Made by a program: the position numbers and the translations under genes | From: Roseibium aggregatum | GTDB lineage: Bacteria; Pseudomonadota; Alphaproteobacteria; Rhizobiales; Stappiaceae | Assembly (NCBI RefSeq): GCF_017309185.1 | Contig: NZ_JAEKJZ010000006.1 | Coordinates: 1 to 64,000 of the forward strand | Direction of reading: 5' to 3' | DNA: 64,000 nucleotides | Shown: positions 17,502 to 26,282 of the stretch, one piece after another | Position numbering within the stretch: the first letter of the stretch is position 1 | How the letters are laid out: each line of letters opens with the position of its first letter | Notes under the pieces: generated by a model | Databases searched by the model: none | Told to the model about the DNA's origin: nothing | The model's input: only the letters and a program-made list of their open reading frames with translations

Positions 17502-19223
17502 ATGAGCGTTCTTGAAATCAAGGACCTGACGGTCGAATTTCCAAGCCGCAGGTCCGTTTTCGTTGCGGTCGACGATGTCACCTTGAACGTGGAGGCCGGC
17601 AAGATCCTTGGTGTTGTCGGCGAATCCGGCGCTGGAAAGTCGACCGTCGGAAATGCGGTCATCGGCCTGCTTCAGGAACCCGGGCAGATTTCGCACGGCG
17701 AGGTCTTTCTGCACGGCAAGCGCATCGACAATCTCAAGGACCGGGAGAAACGGCGGTTGCGCGGGCGCCGGATCGGCATGATCTTCCAGGATCCGCTGAC
17801 GTCCCTCGATCCGCTGCAAACCGTCGAGTCCCAGCTGGTGGAAACCATCAGGACCCATCTGCCGCTCTCCCGGAAAGAGGCCCGCGAGCGCGCCGTGGAC
17901 CTGATCGCTTCGGTGGGCATTCCCGATCCGCGCGAGCGGATCAAACAGTATCCGCATCAGTTCTCCGGAGGCATGCGCCAGCGCGTGGTCATCGCGCTCG
18001 CCCTTTGCGCCGAACCGGAGCTGGTCATCGCCGACGAACCGACCACCGCGCTTGATGTGTCCATTCAGGCACAGATCCTGGAGTTGATGAAGAGGCTCTG
18101 CGAGGAGCGCGGCGTGGCCATGCTGGTGATCACCCACGACATGGGCGTGATCGCAGAAATCACCGATCACGTCGCGGTCATGTATCGCGGCAGGCTGGTG
18201 GAATATGGCGAGACCGGGCAGGTTCTAGGCGCGCCGGGCCATCCCTATACGAAGAGCCTGATTTCAGCCGTTCCCCGCCCGGACATCAAGGTCGAGCGGT
18301 TTCCGGCCGTCAACTATATCGAAGAAGCCGGTACCCCCCAGAACCAACTCGACATCGCCACCCATTGGCTCGGCAAGACCCAGAACTACGAAAACGTCGT
18401 CGGACCGCTTGTCCGGATCGACGATCTGAGCATGCGCTTCGAGACCCGCGGCTCGATCTTTCCTTCCCGTCGGAAATACTTTCAGGCCGTCAAAAACGTC
18501 AGTTTCAACATTGAGGAAGGCGAGACCTTCGGCCTGGTCGGTGAAAGCGGGTCCGGAAAATCGACGATAGCGCGCCTGATCACCGGCCTTTATCAGCCGA
18601 GCGGCGGCTCGATCCTGTTCGGATCCACCGAACTGACCTCGCTGCGGAACCGCGCCGACGTGCTGTCGATGCGCCGCCAGATGCAGATGATCTTTCAGGA
18701 TCCCTATTCCTCGCTCAACGCGCGGATGCGGGTCAGCGACATTGTTGCGGAACCGATCAGGTTTCACCGGCTGGCCTCGGACAACAGGCAGGTCCGTCAG
18801 ATCGTCGACGACCTGCTGGATCACGTCGGTCTCGGCGCGGCGGCGGGCAGGAAGTTTCCGCACGAGTTCTCCGGCGGACAGCGGCAGCGCATCTCCATCG
18901 CAAGAGCTCTCGCGACCCGGCCGAGGTTCCTCATCTGCGACGAGCCGACTTCCGCGCTCGACGTTTCGATTCAGGCCCAGATCCTCAATCTCCTGAAAGA
19001 CCTGCAGGAGGAGCTCGGACTGACCATGCTGTTCATCAGTCACGACCTCGCCGTCATCCGGCAAATGTGCAACCGCGTCGGTGTCATGCGCCACGGCGAG
19101 CTCTGCGAAGTGGCTGAATGCGACACTCTCTTCGAGGCGCCCCAGCACGACTATACGCGCGAACTCCTGCGCCTGATGCCGTCAATGGATCTCCTGTCCC
19201 GCGCGAACCTGGAAACCGCTTGA
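17502..19223 (+). CDS. Fused double ABC ATPase (DppD-DppF type)
   Basis: A 573-residue protein with two complete nucleotide-binding domains in one chain. Domain 1 (about 1-260) has Walker A GESGAGKST, signature FSGGMRQRV and Walker B LVIADEPT. Domain 2 (about 300-560) has GESGSGKST, FSGGQRQRI and LICDEPT. Each is followed by the oligopeptide-type C-terminal extension (PYTKSLISAVPRP; DYTRELLRLMP). In many operons these are separate genes; the fusion is common in alphaproteobacteria. It completes the peptide-type importer that begins at 13865. Confidence 0.92.
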   Translation: MSVLEIKDLTVEFPSRRSVFVAVDDVTLNVEAGKILGVVGESGAGKSTVGNAVIGLLQEPGQISHGEVFLHGKRIDNLKDREKRRLRGRRIGMIFQDPLTSLDPLQTVESQLVETIRTHLPLSRKEARERAVDLIASVGIPDPRERIKQYPHQFSGGMRQRVVIALALCAEPELVIADEPTTALDVSIQAQILELMKRLCEERGVAMLVITHDMGVIAEITDHVAVMYRGRLVEYGETGQVLGAPGHPYTKSLISAVPRPDIKVERFPAVNYIEEAGTPQNQLDIATHWLGKTQNYENVVGPLVRIDDLSMRFETRGSIFPSRRKYFQAVKNVSFNIEEGETFGLVGESGSGKSTIARLITGLYQPSGGSILFGSTELTSLRNRADVLSMRRQMQMIFQDPYSSLNARMRVSDIVAEPIRFHRLASDNRQVRQIVDDLLDHVGLGAAAGRKFPHEFSGGQRQRISIARALATRPRFLICDEPTSALDVSIQAQILNLLKDLQEELGLTMLFISHDLAVIRQMCNRVGVMRHGELCEVAECDTLFEAPQHDYTRELLRLMPSMDLLSRANLETA

Positions 19224-19524
19224 TACCGACCGCAACCAGATCCGGCACGCCCCAGGTCCGGTCCGCTTTCGCCAAGTCATTGAAGATGAGTCTTTTTTCA
19301 GATTCGTCCGAGTCGTCCTCTTGACTCTTGCCGACGTCCCAACTCCCGGCTTTTCGCCATCCGATAACCACAATCGATTCCGGACCAGGCAAAATTTGCC
19401 GCTCCGGCTCGCGACCCGCCCGGCGGATCGAAGCAACCCTGACCGGCTGACCTCAATTACCTTGTGGAACAGCTTCGCGGATGTCGATTTGCTTCGCGGC
19501 AGTCGCAATCGGCTCAGACTATTG

Positions 19525-19556
19525 AAAATAAAAAAGGAGGGCTTCGCAGCCCTCCT
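19525..19556 (-). terminator. Intrinsic terminator on the minus strand
   Basis: A perfect 9-bp stem AGGAGGGCT / AGCCCTCCT (19535-19543 and 19548-19556) with a four-base loop is followed on the minus strand by a T-rich run. On the plus strand the tail is weaker. It therefore ends a minus-strand transcript that must start within 19560-19881, because the flanking large genes are on the plus strand. Confidence 0.7.
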
Positions 19557-19557
19557 C

Positions 19558-19788
19558 TTAAAAAATACGCCCCAAATATATAATGGTCATAAGACCATCT
19601 GCCCGTGAGCCTTTAAATACGGCAGGCTCTAAAAAACCTCGTAGCGTAACTTTACTCAAAGTCGCCGCCGACACAAGCGGTGCGTTGCACAAATCATCGG
19701 CATTTTTCTCGAGGATCTGCTCGCCGAAACGGCAACCCGCCGATTCGATTGACTCTACGGCATTGCCTGCCTGCTTCCGCTCCCGCAT
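19558..19788 (-). CDS. Possible small protein or sRNA gene ending at a terminator
   Basis: A 76-residue open frame (MRERKQAGNAVESIE...) whose stop codon sits two bases before the stem of the minus-strand terminator, the position expected for a real gene. An alternative TTG start at 19812 adds eight residues. I recognise no family, and the Shine-Dalgarno sequence (GGAAG, 11 bases from the ATG) is weak. Third-position base use is mixed rather than strongly GC, unlike its neighbours. The transcript could equally be a non-coding RNA of roughly 250 bases. Confidence 0.3.
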   Translation of the reverse strand: MRERKQAGNAVESIESAGCRFGEQILEKNADDLCNAPLVSAATLSKVTLRGFLEPAVFKGSRADGLMTIIYLGRIF

Positions 19789-19881
19789 TTTTAAATCGTC
19801 TTCCGGCCGCAAGCCCTGCCGTCATGAATTCATTGCAGCTCGGAAACATTCAGACATTTCGATTGAAGAAAGCCTGCGGCC

Positions 19882-21447
19882 ATGCAGAAAAATACAATTG
19901 TTTCAACTCTTTGGTTCGCCTGTGTGGGGTTGGCGGCCTTGTTTTTACTTCTGGCGGCCGTCGCCATGGCCAACAACACCACCGGGCCGGGTCTGCCGGT
20001 TTTCGTGTTCGGAAAATACAACGCCCTCATTTTCAGCATGTTTTCCGCGATTTTTGCTCTTTTGGGCCTGTCTTCGTCACTCAATGCCTCTCCGGGACGC
20101 CCGTTAACCTTGTTCACCGCCGGGGCAGCCTGCGTTCTTCTCGTGGCAACGACCCTTTTCAGGCTTTCAGACACCGATTCGGCGTCGGCCGATTTGCCGG
20201 CTCTGGGCGCCGCGATCCTGATGTCCCTCAGGGCACTCGGCGTCGGCCTTCTGCCCCCGCGCGGCGACTACAACGGGTTCAGGGAAGCCTGCCTGTCGCT
20301 CGCCTTCGCCACCGTGACCGCCCTCGTTTGGCAATTCGTCGATCCGCGCCAACAGGCGGGCGCCCTCACGGCCGCCCTCCTGCTGTCGTGGCCGTCCCTG
20401 ATCGACGGCATCAACGCCTTCGCCGACAGCGTGTTCCACAAGGCGGCGCTGGCGTCCGGTGCCCGCGACCTCAGCCATGGCGCATTTTCCAAGATCGCCC
20501 GGGCCCGGGACATCGTGATCGACCGGGCCGCGGTAATGTCCGGTCCCGACCTGATGGTCACCAACGTGATGGCCTTCAACAACGAGCCCAGAACCCTGCT
20601 CGCCGTGGCCGCCTCGGCGGAGGCGCAATCCGGGCACCCGGTCGCCGTCGCACTCAGGCAATTGGCCACCCAGTGGCATGTCGACCTTAAGATGCCGGAC
20701 CGTTTCGAACCCACCCCCGGCCTTGGCGTCGTCGCCTTGCTCGGCGGCCAGACGGTGGTCATCGGCACAACGGATCTGCTCCGCCAGCTAAAGATCGACA
20801 GCTTTACGGCGGACGCCATAGCCCGCTCCCTTGAGGCCGACGGCAAGACCGTGCTGCGCGTCGCTGTCGGCGGCCGGGTCGTCGGCGTGCTCGGCCTCGA
20901 AGGAACGCTCAGGCAGGACGCCGGTGTCGCCGGAATGGCGCTAAGATGCGAAGGGCTGGTGCCCTGGCTTTACACGGGCGAGAATCCCAAGACCCGTGAG
21001 GCGCTCGCCAACATGCTCGGGCTGGAAGTCTTCGACGATCCAAAGCCTGGAGAAACCGCCCTGGAAGGGTGCCGCAGGGCCTTCGGGGATCAATCTTCTC
21101 TCGTCCTTACCCTGTCTCCGGACCGAACTTCGCTGGAGCTGCGGGACAGCGGGCCGGCCGATGGACCGGAAGAGCTGATGAAGACCGCTCCGATCGCCGT
21201 CAGCGACACGGACGACATCGGCGCTTTTCCGGCCTTGAAAGCACTCGCCACGCGCCGCAATCTGCTCGCCGTTCATGCCCGCCGGATCCTGACCGGGCTC
21301 TGGGCCTTCGCAGGGCTTCTGGGGGCTTGCGCCCTTCTGCCGCTCGCCGCCGCGCCTATCCTCTTTGCCCTCTGCCTGGCGATCCTTTGGACGTTTGCCC
21401 GTTTTTCCGTCGCGGACACCCTCAAACGGACACGCGGGGCCGCGTGA
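19882..21447 (+). CDS. Degenerate P-type ATPase-like membrane protein (pseudoenzyme)
   Basis: 521 residues. About six N-terminal helices (residues 5-180) precede a soluble region and two C-terminal helices (470-508). The soluble part follows the order of P1B-ATPase P and N domains: residues 204-220 (KIARARDIVID then RAAVMS) align with the phosphorylation site DKTGTLT, keeping Asp214 but losing K-T-G-T; QSGHPVAVAL matches the N-domain HP motif; PGLGVVALLGG then VVIG matches the nucleotide loop; YTGENPKTREAL matches TGDN. No TGE actuator domain and no GDGxND motif are present. It should not pump by the P-type cycle; a regulatory or structural role is inferred. Confidence 0.7.
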   Translation: MQKNTIVSTLWFACVGLAALFLLLAAVAMANNTTGPGLPVFVFGKYNALIFSMFSAIFALLGLSSSLNASPGRPLTLFTAGAACVLLVATTLFRLSDTDSASADLPALGAAILMSLRALGVGLLPPRGDYNGFREACLSLAFATVTALVWQFVDPRQQAGALTAALLLSWPSLIDGINAFADSVFHKAALASGARDLSHGAFSKIARARDIVIDRAAVMSGPDLMVTNVMAFNNEPRTLLAVAASAEAQSGHPVAVALRQLATQWHVDLKMPDRFEPTPGLGVVALLGGQTVVIGTTDLLRQLKIDSFTADAIARSLEADGKTVLRVAVGGRVVGVLGLEGTLRQDAGVAGMALRCEGLVPWLYTGENPKTREALANMLGLEVFDDPKPGETALEGCRRAFGDQSSLVLTLSPDRTSLELRDSGPADGPEELMKTAPIAVSDTDDIGAFPALKALATRRNLLAVHARRILTGLWAFAGLLGACALLPLAAAPILFALCLAILWTFARFSVADTLKRTRGAA

Positions 21448-21562
21448 CCCGGCGCGGGGCGGCCAAAGCCTGAAGACGGCCGCCTTTACACCGCCAGGGA
21501 GCTGGTGTTTATCGGAACTCACTACGGTCCAAGCAAGGGCCTGAAATGAGGGATGAGGCGCG

Positions 21563-23362
21563 ATGAGCGATACCAAAAAACCAAAACTGCGGTCCACCGC
21601 CTGGTTCGACAATCCGGACAACCCGGGTATGACCGCGCTCTATATCGAACGCTATCTCAATTTCGGCATCACCCGCGAGGAACTGCAGTCGGGCAAGCCG
21701 ATCATCGGCATCGCCCAGACCGGCTCGGATCTTTCCCCCTGTAACCGGCACCATCTGGAGCTTGCCAAGCGCGTGCGCGAAGGAATCCGCGACGCAGGCG
21801 GCATCGCCTTCGAGTTTCCCGTCCATCCGATCCAGGAAACCGGCAAGCGGCCGACCGCGACGCTCGACCGGAACCTCGCCTATCTCGGTCTCGTCGAACT
21901 GCTTTACGGCTATCCGATCGACGGCGTCGTGCTGACGATCGGCTGCGACAAGACCACGCCCGCCTGCCTGATGGCGGCGGCGACCGTGAATATTCCCGCC
22001 ATTGCGCTCTCCGTCGGGCCGATGCTGAACGGCTGGTACAAGGGCGAGCGCACCGGCTCCGGCACCATCGTCTGGAAGGCCCGCCAGATGCTGGCGGCAG
22101 GCGAGATCGACTACAAGGGCTTCATGGACCTGGTCGCGTCTTCCGCACCGTCCGTCGGCTATTGCAACACCATGGGTACCGCCACGACCATGAATTCACT
22201 CGCCGAGGCGCTCGGCATGCAGCTTCCGGGGGCCGCCGCCATTCCCGCCCCCTACCGGGAACGCGGCGCGATTTCCTATGAAACCGGCAAGCGGATCGTC
22301 GACATGGTGCGCGAGGACCTCAAACCCTCCGACATCATGACGCGCGAGGCTTTCGAGAACACCATCGTCGTCAATTCCGCCATCGGCGGGTCGACCAACG
22401 CGCCGATCCACCTGAACGGCATTGCCCGACACCTCGGTGTCGACCTGAGCAACGACGACTGGCAGGCCATCGGTCACGACGTACCACTTCTGGTCAATCT
22501 GCAGCCCGCCGGGGACTATCTCGGCGAGGACTATTTTCATGCCGGCGGCGTGCCGGCGGTGGTCGCCGAACTGATGCGCCATGGAAAACTGCCCCATCCG
22601 GACGCGGTCACCGCCAACGGCCAAAGCATCGGAAACAACTGCGCGGGCGTTGAAACCGACCTGCCGGATGTCATCAAACCCTTCGAAAGCCCGATGATGG
22701 AAAAGGCCGGGTTCCTGAACCTGAAAGGAAATCTCTTCGACAGCGCCATCATGAAGACCAGCGTGATCTCGAAGGAATTCCGCGACCGCTATCTCTCCAA
22801 CCCGGACGACCCGGAGGCCTTCGAAGGGCGCGCCATCGTGTTCGAAGGACCGGAAGACTACCACCACCGGATCGACGAACCCGGCCTCCAGATCGACGAG
22901 AGTTGCATCCTGTTCATCCGCGGCACCGGGCCGATCGGCTATCCCGGCGGCGCGGAAGTGGTCAACATGCAGCCGCCGGCAGAGCTGATCAAACGCGGCA
23001 TCACCGCTCTTCCCTGCATCGGCGACGGTCGCCAGTCCGGCACCTCCGGATCGCCTTCGATCCTGAACGCCTCACCGGAAGCCGCAGCCATGGGCGGCCT
23101 GGCACTTCTGAAAACCGGTGACCGCGTCCGCATCGACCTGAACACGGGCACCGCCGATATCCTGATTTCCGAAGACGAGCTCGCGCACCGCCGGGCGGTT
23201 CTGGAGGCTGCCGGCGGGTTCAAGGTCGCCGAAAGTCAGACCCCCTGGCAGGAGATCCAGCGCACGATGGTCGGCCAGTTCGACGAGGGCATGGTGCTGG
23301 AACCGGCGGTCAAGTACCAGGATGTCGCCCACACAAAAGGGTTGCCGCGCGACAATCACTGA
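21563..23362 (+). CDS. Sugar-acid dehydratase of the IlvD/Edd family (XylD/AraC type)
   Basis: 599 residues, close to Caulobacter xylonate dehydratase in length and in remembered sequence. Conserved cysteines for the Fe-S cluster are in [21 protein letters not shown] and [15 protein letters not shown]-terminal [20 protein letters not shown] is typical of the pentonate dehydratases rather than of IlvD proper. It dehydrates an aldonate such as xylonate or arabinonate to the 2-keto-3-deoxy acid. The neighbouring genes do not complete a sugar pathway, so the substrate is not determined. The convergent TRAP transporter could import a sugar acid. Confidence 0.88.
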   Translation: MSDTKKPKLRSTAWFDNPDNPGMTALYIERYLNFGITREELQSGKPIIGIAQTGSDLSPCNRHHLELAKRVREGIRDAGGIAFEFPVHPIQETGKRPTATLDRNLAYLGLVELLYGYPIDGVVLTIGCDKTTPACLMAAATVNIPAIALSVGPMLNGWYKGERTGSGTIVWKARQMLAAGEIDYKGFMDLVASSAPSVGYCNTMGTATTMNSLAEALGMQLPGAAAIPAPYRERGAISYETGKRIVDMVREDLKPSDIMTREAFENTIVVNSAIGGSTNAPIHLNGIARHLGVDLSNDDWQAIGHDVPLLVNLQPAGDYLGEDYFHAGGVPAVVAELMRHGKLPHPDAVTANGQSIGNNCAGVETDLPDVIKPFESPMMEKAGFLNLKGNLFDSAIMKTSVISKEFRDRYLSNPDDPEAFEGRAIVFEGPEDYHHRIDEPGLQIDESCILFIRGTGPIGYPGGAEVVNMQPPAELIKRGITALPCIGDGRQSGTSGSPSILNASPEAAAMGGLALLKTGDRVRIDLNTGTADILISEDELAHRRAVLEAAGGFKVAESQTPWQEIQRTMVGQFDEGMVLEPAVKYQDVAHTKGLPRDNH

Positions 23363-23446
23363 GGCGCAAATTCCTTCTTGACGATTACGTAAACGGCATG
23401 CTTCAAGAAGACAACGGCAGACGCCTGATCTAAATGGGAGAAAAAA

Positions 23447-23728
23447 ATGTCATTGGACCAGCTTACGGCAAGCGTACGCGAAAAGGTGGCCGGCGGCGGC
23501 ATCGATGAAAGCGTGAAATTCGATCTGGGAGAGGACGGCGTGATCTTCGTACAGGGCTCGGATGTCACCAATGAGGATGCCGAGGCCGACTGCACGATCA
23601 AGATGTCCGCCAGCGATCTGGGCGACCTTCTGTCCGGCGACCTCGATCCGACCGGCGCCTTCATGGGCGGCAAGATGCAGGTGGAAGGCGACATGAGCGT
23701 CGCCATGAAGCTTGGCAGTGTCGTCTGA
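23447..23728 (+). CDS. SCP2 sterol-binding domain protein
   Basis: A 93-residue single-domain protein. It shows the SCP2 pattern: an N-terminal helix, VKFDLGEDGVIFVQGSD, DCTIKMSASDLGDLLSGDL, and the C-terminal AFMGGKMQVEGDMSVAMKL. SCP2 domains bind lipids or acyl-CoA. It lies 84 bases after the dehydratase and is followed by a strong terminator, so it could be co-transcribed with it or have its own promoter. Confidence 0.88.
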   Translation: MSLDQLTASVREKVAGGGIDESVKFDLGEDGVIFVQGSDVTNEDAEADCTIKMSASDLGDLLSGDLDPTGAFMGGKMQVEGDMSVAMKLGSVV

Positions 23729-23755
23729 GCCGGCGCTATTGGCAGAACCTTTCCG

Positions 23756-23783
23756 CCGGTCTCTTCGGAGACCGGTTTTTTTT
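23756..23783 (+). terminator. Intrinsic terminator after the SCP2 gene
   Basis: CCGGTCTC / GAGACCGG stem (23756-23763, 23768-23775) with a TTCG tetraloop is followed by eight T. It ends the plus-strand transcript 27 bases after the SCP2 stop. Confidence 0.9.
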
Positions 23784-23800
23784 CGCCTTGTATCCGGGAT

Positions 23801-23833
23801 TAAAAACGGCGGCCTCGAGGGACCGCCGTTTTG
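23801..23833 (-). terminator. Intrinsic terminator of the dctPQM operon
   Basis: AAAACGGCGG / CCGCCGTTTT (plus-strand 23803-23812 and 23823-23832) forms a 10-bp stem with A/T tracts on both sides. On the minus strand it lies 22 bases after the dctM stop and ends in TTTTT. Confidence 0.8.
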
Positions 23834-23854
23834 TCGTTTCAAAGGTCCACGCGC

Positions 23855-25456
23855 TTACTGCGTGATGATCTCCGGCCCCATCAGAGCATAGGGTAAAAAG
23901 GTCGAGATCGCGGGAACGTAAGTGACCAGCACCAGGAACAGGAGCAGGATCAGGACGAACGGAAGCGCCGCCTTGACAACCTGAAGGAGGCTCATGCCCG
24001 TTATCCCAGAGGTCACGAACAGGTTCAGTCCGATGGGCGGCGTGATCATGCCGATCTCCATGTTGACGACCATCAGGATGCCGAGATGGATCGGGTCGAC
24101 CCCGAGTTCCAGTCCGATCGGAAACACCACCGGAGCCACGATCAGAAGCAGACCCGAGGGTTCCATGAACTGGCCGCCGATCAGGAGCAGGATGTTGACC
24201 GCGAGCAGGAAGGTAAACCAGTTGAAACCGGCCTCAACCATCCAGTCGGTGATGACCTGCGGGATCTGTTCGGCCGTCAAGGTGTGGGCAAAGAGCAATG
24301 CGTTGACGATGATGAACATCAGCATGATCGTTGTCTTCGCCGAATCCGTCAGAACCTTCTTGGTGTCCTTGTGGAACATGGCAGGGAAGAACTTCCAGCC
24401 GATCAGCCCGAGATTGCGGCCCCAGACCTTGCCGCCGACCGCGTAGGCGGCCGGGAGCTCCGCCGGGCTCAGCCCGCCGCGCAGCATCGGATAACCAATA
24501 AGGGCGGCGATCAGGACGATCGCGCTGTCAACGCCGAAAAAGCCCGCTCGATCGGTAAAGGCATAGGCAAGACCGGACCAGACGAACATCGCAACCAGGG
24601 CGTAGGTGATCGTCTTGAACCCGGTCAGCGCCAGAGGGCCGTCCCTGTCGTCCACCCAGCCGATACCGGCCAGCGGCCCCATGTCACGGTAGACGAAGAG
24701 AGCGATCAGGCAGGCATAGACAGCGGCAACGGCCGCGGCTTCGGTCGGCGTGAAGATACCGCCGTAGATGCCGCCCAGGATGATCACCATGAGGAAAAGG
24801 CCGACCGCGGCTTCCGAAAGCGCACCCCAGATTTCCCGGAATCCCGGCCAGGGCTGAGCGGGAAGATTTTTAACCCGCGCCATGACGTAGATGGCGATCA
24901 TGAGCATCAGGCCGGCGATGATGCCCGGAATGACGCCGGCGAGGAACATGCGGCCGACGGAGACGTTCGTCGCCGCCGCGTAGACCACCATCACGATGGA
25001 CGGCGGGATGAGGATTCCAAGCGTGCCCGCATTGGCGATCACGCCGGCGGCAAAGTCCTTGGTGTAGCCCGCCTGGCGCATGCCCGCGATGGCGATGGTG
25101 CCGATGGCGACCACGGTTGCCGGAGATGAACCGGACAGCGCCGCGAACAGCATGCAGGCGAACACCCCGGCGATCGCCAGTCCGCCGCGGATCGATCCGA
25201 CGGTGGCGATGGAGAACCGGATGATGCGCTTGGCGACGCCTCCGGTCGACATGAAGGAAGACGCCAGGATGAAGAACGGAATGGCAAGCAGCGTGAAGTT
25301 CTGCGAGGCATTGAACAGCTGAACGGCCACGGAACTCATGGAATCGTGGCTGAAGAGCGCGATGTAAAGAACGGCCGACAGGCCCAGGGAAACGGCGATC
25401 GGAACTCCGAGGAACAGAAAGCCGAAAACGAACAGGAAGAGAAATGCGGTTTCCAT
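23855..25456 (-). CDS. dctM: TRAP transporter large permease DctM with extra domain
   Basis: 533 residues, about 100 longer than the usual 430. The N-terminal half is standard (VPIAVSLGLSAVLY, AIPFFILASSFM, FAALSGSSPATVVAIGTI, TLGILIPPSIVMVVYA). The C-terminal half resumes at LTDSAKTTIMLMFIIVNALL and ends with NMEIGMITPPIGLNLFV. Between them, about residues 256-355, is an insertion with two extra hydrophobic stretches (TYALVAMFVWSGLAYAF; AIVLIAALIGYPML). It transports organic acids with Na+ and DctP. dctQ ends 6 bases upstream. Confidence 0.9.
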   Translation of the reverse strand: METAFLFLFVFGFLFLGVPIAVSLGLSAVLYIALFSHDSMSSVAVQLFNASQNFTLLAIPFFILASSFMSTGGVAKRIIRFSIATVGSIRGGLAIAGVFACMLFAALSGSSPATVVAIGTIAIAGMRQAGYTKDFAAGVIANAGTLGILIPPSIVMVVYAAATNVSVGRMFLAGVIPGIIAGLMLMIAIYVMARVKNLPAQPWPGFREIWGALSEAAVGLFLMVIILGGIYGGIFTPTEAAAVAAVYACLIALFVYRDMGPLAGIGWVDDRDGPLALTGFKTITYALVAMFVWSGLAYAFTDRAGFFGVDSAIVLIAALIGYPMLRGGLSPAELPAAYAVGGKVWGRNLGLIGWKFFPAMFHKDTKKVLTDSAKTTIMLMFIIVNALLFAHTLTAEQIPQVITDWMVEAGFNWFTFLLAVNILLLIGGQFMEPSGLLLIVAPVVFPIGLELGVDPIHLGILMVVNMEIGMITPPIGLNLFVTSGITGMSLLQVVKAALPFVLILLLFLVLVTYVPAISTFLPYALMGPEIITQ

Positions 25457-25462
25457 CGGGCC

Positions 25463-26095
25463 TTAGTCCTTCAGCACGTCTTTGTTTTCAGCCACCAGTT
25501 CCTCCGCCTCGTGGGCGGCGATAATGGCTTCTTTCTTGCCGAGAAGGATCAGCACGAAGGCCTGGGCGGCGCGGAAGGCCAGCAGCAGGAGACCGACAGG
25601 AAGGATGATATAGGGAATCCAGCGCGGAACGCGTTCCCTTACTCCGAACCAGTCCTGGATGAAGCCCGGCCATTTCAGGTCTTCCATGCCGATGGGCAGC
25701 TTGTAGAACTTGGCGACATAGGCATAGGCCCCACCGGTCGATCCCTTGTTTTCCAGCGCCAGCAGCCCGCCGAACCAGGTCGCGTCGAACAGAAGCAGCG
25801 CATAGAGCACGGTGAGCGCGGCGCCGAGCAGGGCGCACAGACGGAAAATCGGTCGCGGAAACAGGTTGATGACCGCATCGACACCGAGATGGGCACCGAT
25901 CTTGATGCCATAGCTCATTCCGAACAGAATCAGCCAGGCAAACAGGACACGGGTGAATTCCAGCGCGGCACCCCAGCCGGAGTTGAAGCCATAGCGCGCC
26001 ACCACCTGCGAGAAAGTGACGATGGTCATCAGGGCCAGAATGAAGGCGATGATGTTTTCTTCCAAGGAATCGACGAAGCGTCCGACACGGGACAT
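25463..26095 (-). CDS. dctQ: TRAP transporter small permease DctQ
   Basis: A 210-residue membrane protein with four hydrophobic segments. Family features include the first helix ENIIAFILALMTIVTFSQVVARY, EFTRVLFAWLILFGMSYGIK, and the LGVDAVINLFP loop. It also has a C-terminal hydrophilic tail rich in Glu. It forms the membrane complex with DctM and precedes dctM by 6 bases. The gap to dctP upstream contains three stem-loops. Confidence 0.9.
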   Translation of the reverse strand: MSRVGRFVDSLEENIIAFILALMTIVTFSQVVARYGFNSGWGAALEFTRVLFAWLILFGMSYGIKIGAHLGVDAVINLFPRPIFRLCALLGAALTVLYALLLFDATWFGGLLALENKGSTGGAYAYVAKFYKLPIGMEDLKWPGFIQDWFGVRERVPRWIPYIILPVGLLLLAFRAAQAFVLILLGKKEAIIAAHEAEELVAENKDVLKD

Positions 26096-26180
26096 GGAAG
26101 CCTCCCCAGTCTGGAGCTCTTCGGCTCCGGGCTAGCCGCTTGACCGCGGCTTGTTGGTTGAATCGTGCAATCGGGTTCTG

Positions 26181-26270
26181 CGGCGCTCGGAAGAGCGCCG
26201 GAAACCGCGGCTTCCGCAGGCCAGGAGCCTGCGGAAGTGTCGGCGAAAAGAGGCCGCCCTGCGGCCTCTT
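26181..26270 (-). promoter_or_regulatory. Three consecutive stem-loops between dctP and dctQ
   Basis: Three perfect stems lie in a row: CGGCGCTC / GAGCGCCG (26181-26200), CTTCCGCAGGC / GCCTGCGGAAG (26211-26237) and AAGAGGCCG / CGGCCTCTT (26248-26270). The one nearest dctP ends in a short T-run on the minus strand. They probably stop most transcription or protect the dctP mRNA end, giving more binding protein than permease, a usual arrangement in transporter operons. Confidence 0.65.
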
Positions 26271-26282
26271 GCGGTTTCAGGT

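Larger units (their letters stand above)
19224..19881. other. 658-base intergenic region
   Basis: No plus-strand gene is supported between the ABC operon and the pseudo P-type ATPase. Base composition is less GC-rich than its surroundings in 19500-19880. The region contains a minus-strand terminator and a possible small minus-strand gene, listed separately. Open frames at 19583-20107 and 19680-20690 run into the ATPase gene in the wrong frame and are not credible. Confidence 0.4.

Noticed and set aside
13961..17662. 1233-codon open frame on the minus strand opposite the ABC operon
   Set aside because: It lies antisense to four clear ABC genes, is rich in Arg, His, Gln and Asp as expected for antisense of GC-rich coding sequence, and shows no domain.
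21563..23362. IlvD, dihydroxy-acid dehydratase of branched-chain amino acid synthesis
   Set aside because: Length near 600 and the C-terminal sequence match pentonate dehydratases such as XylD better than IlvD.
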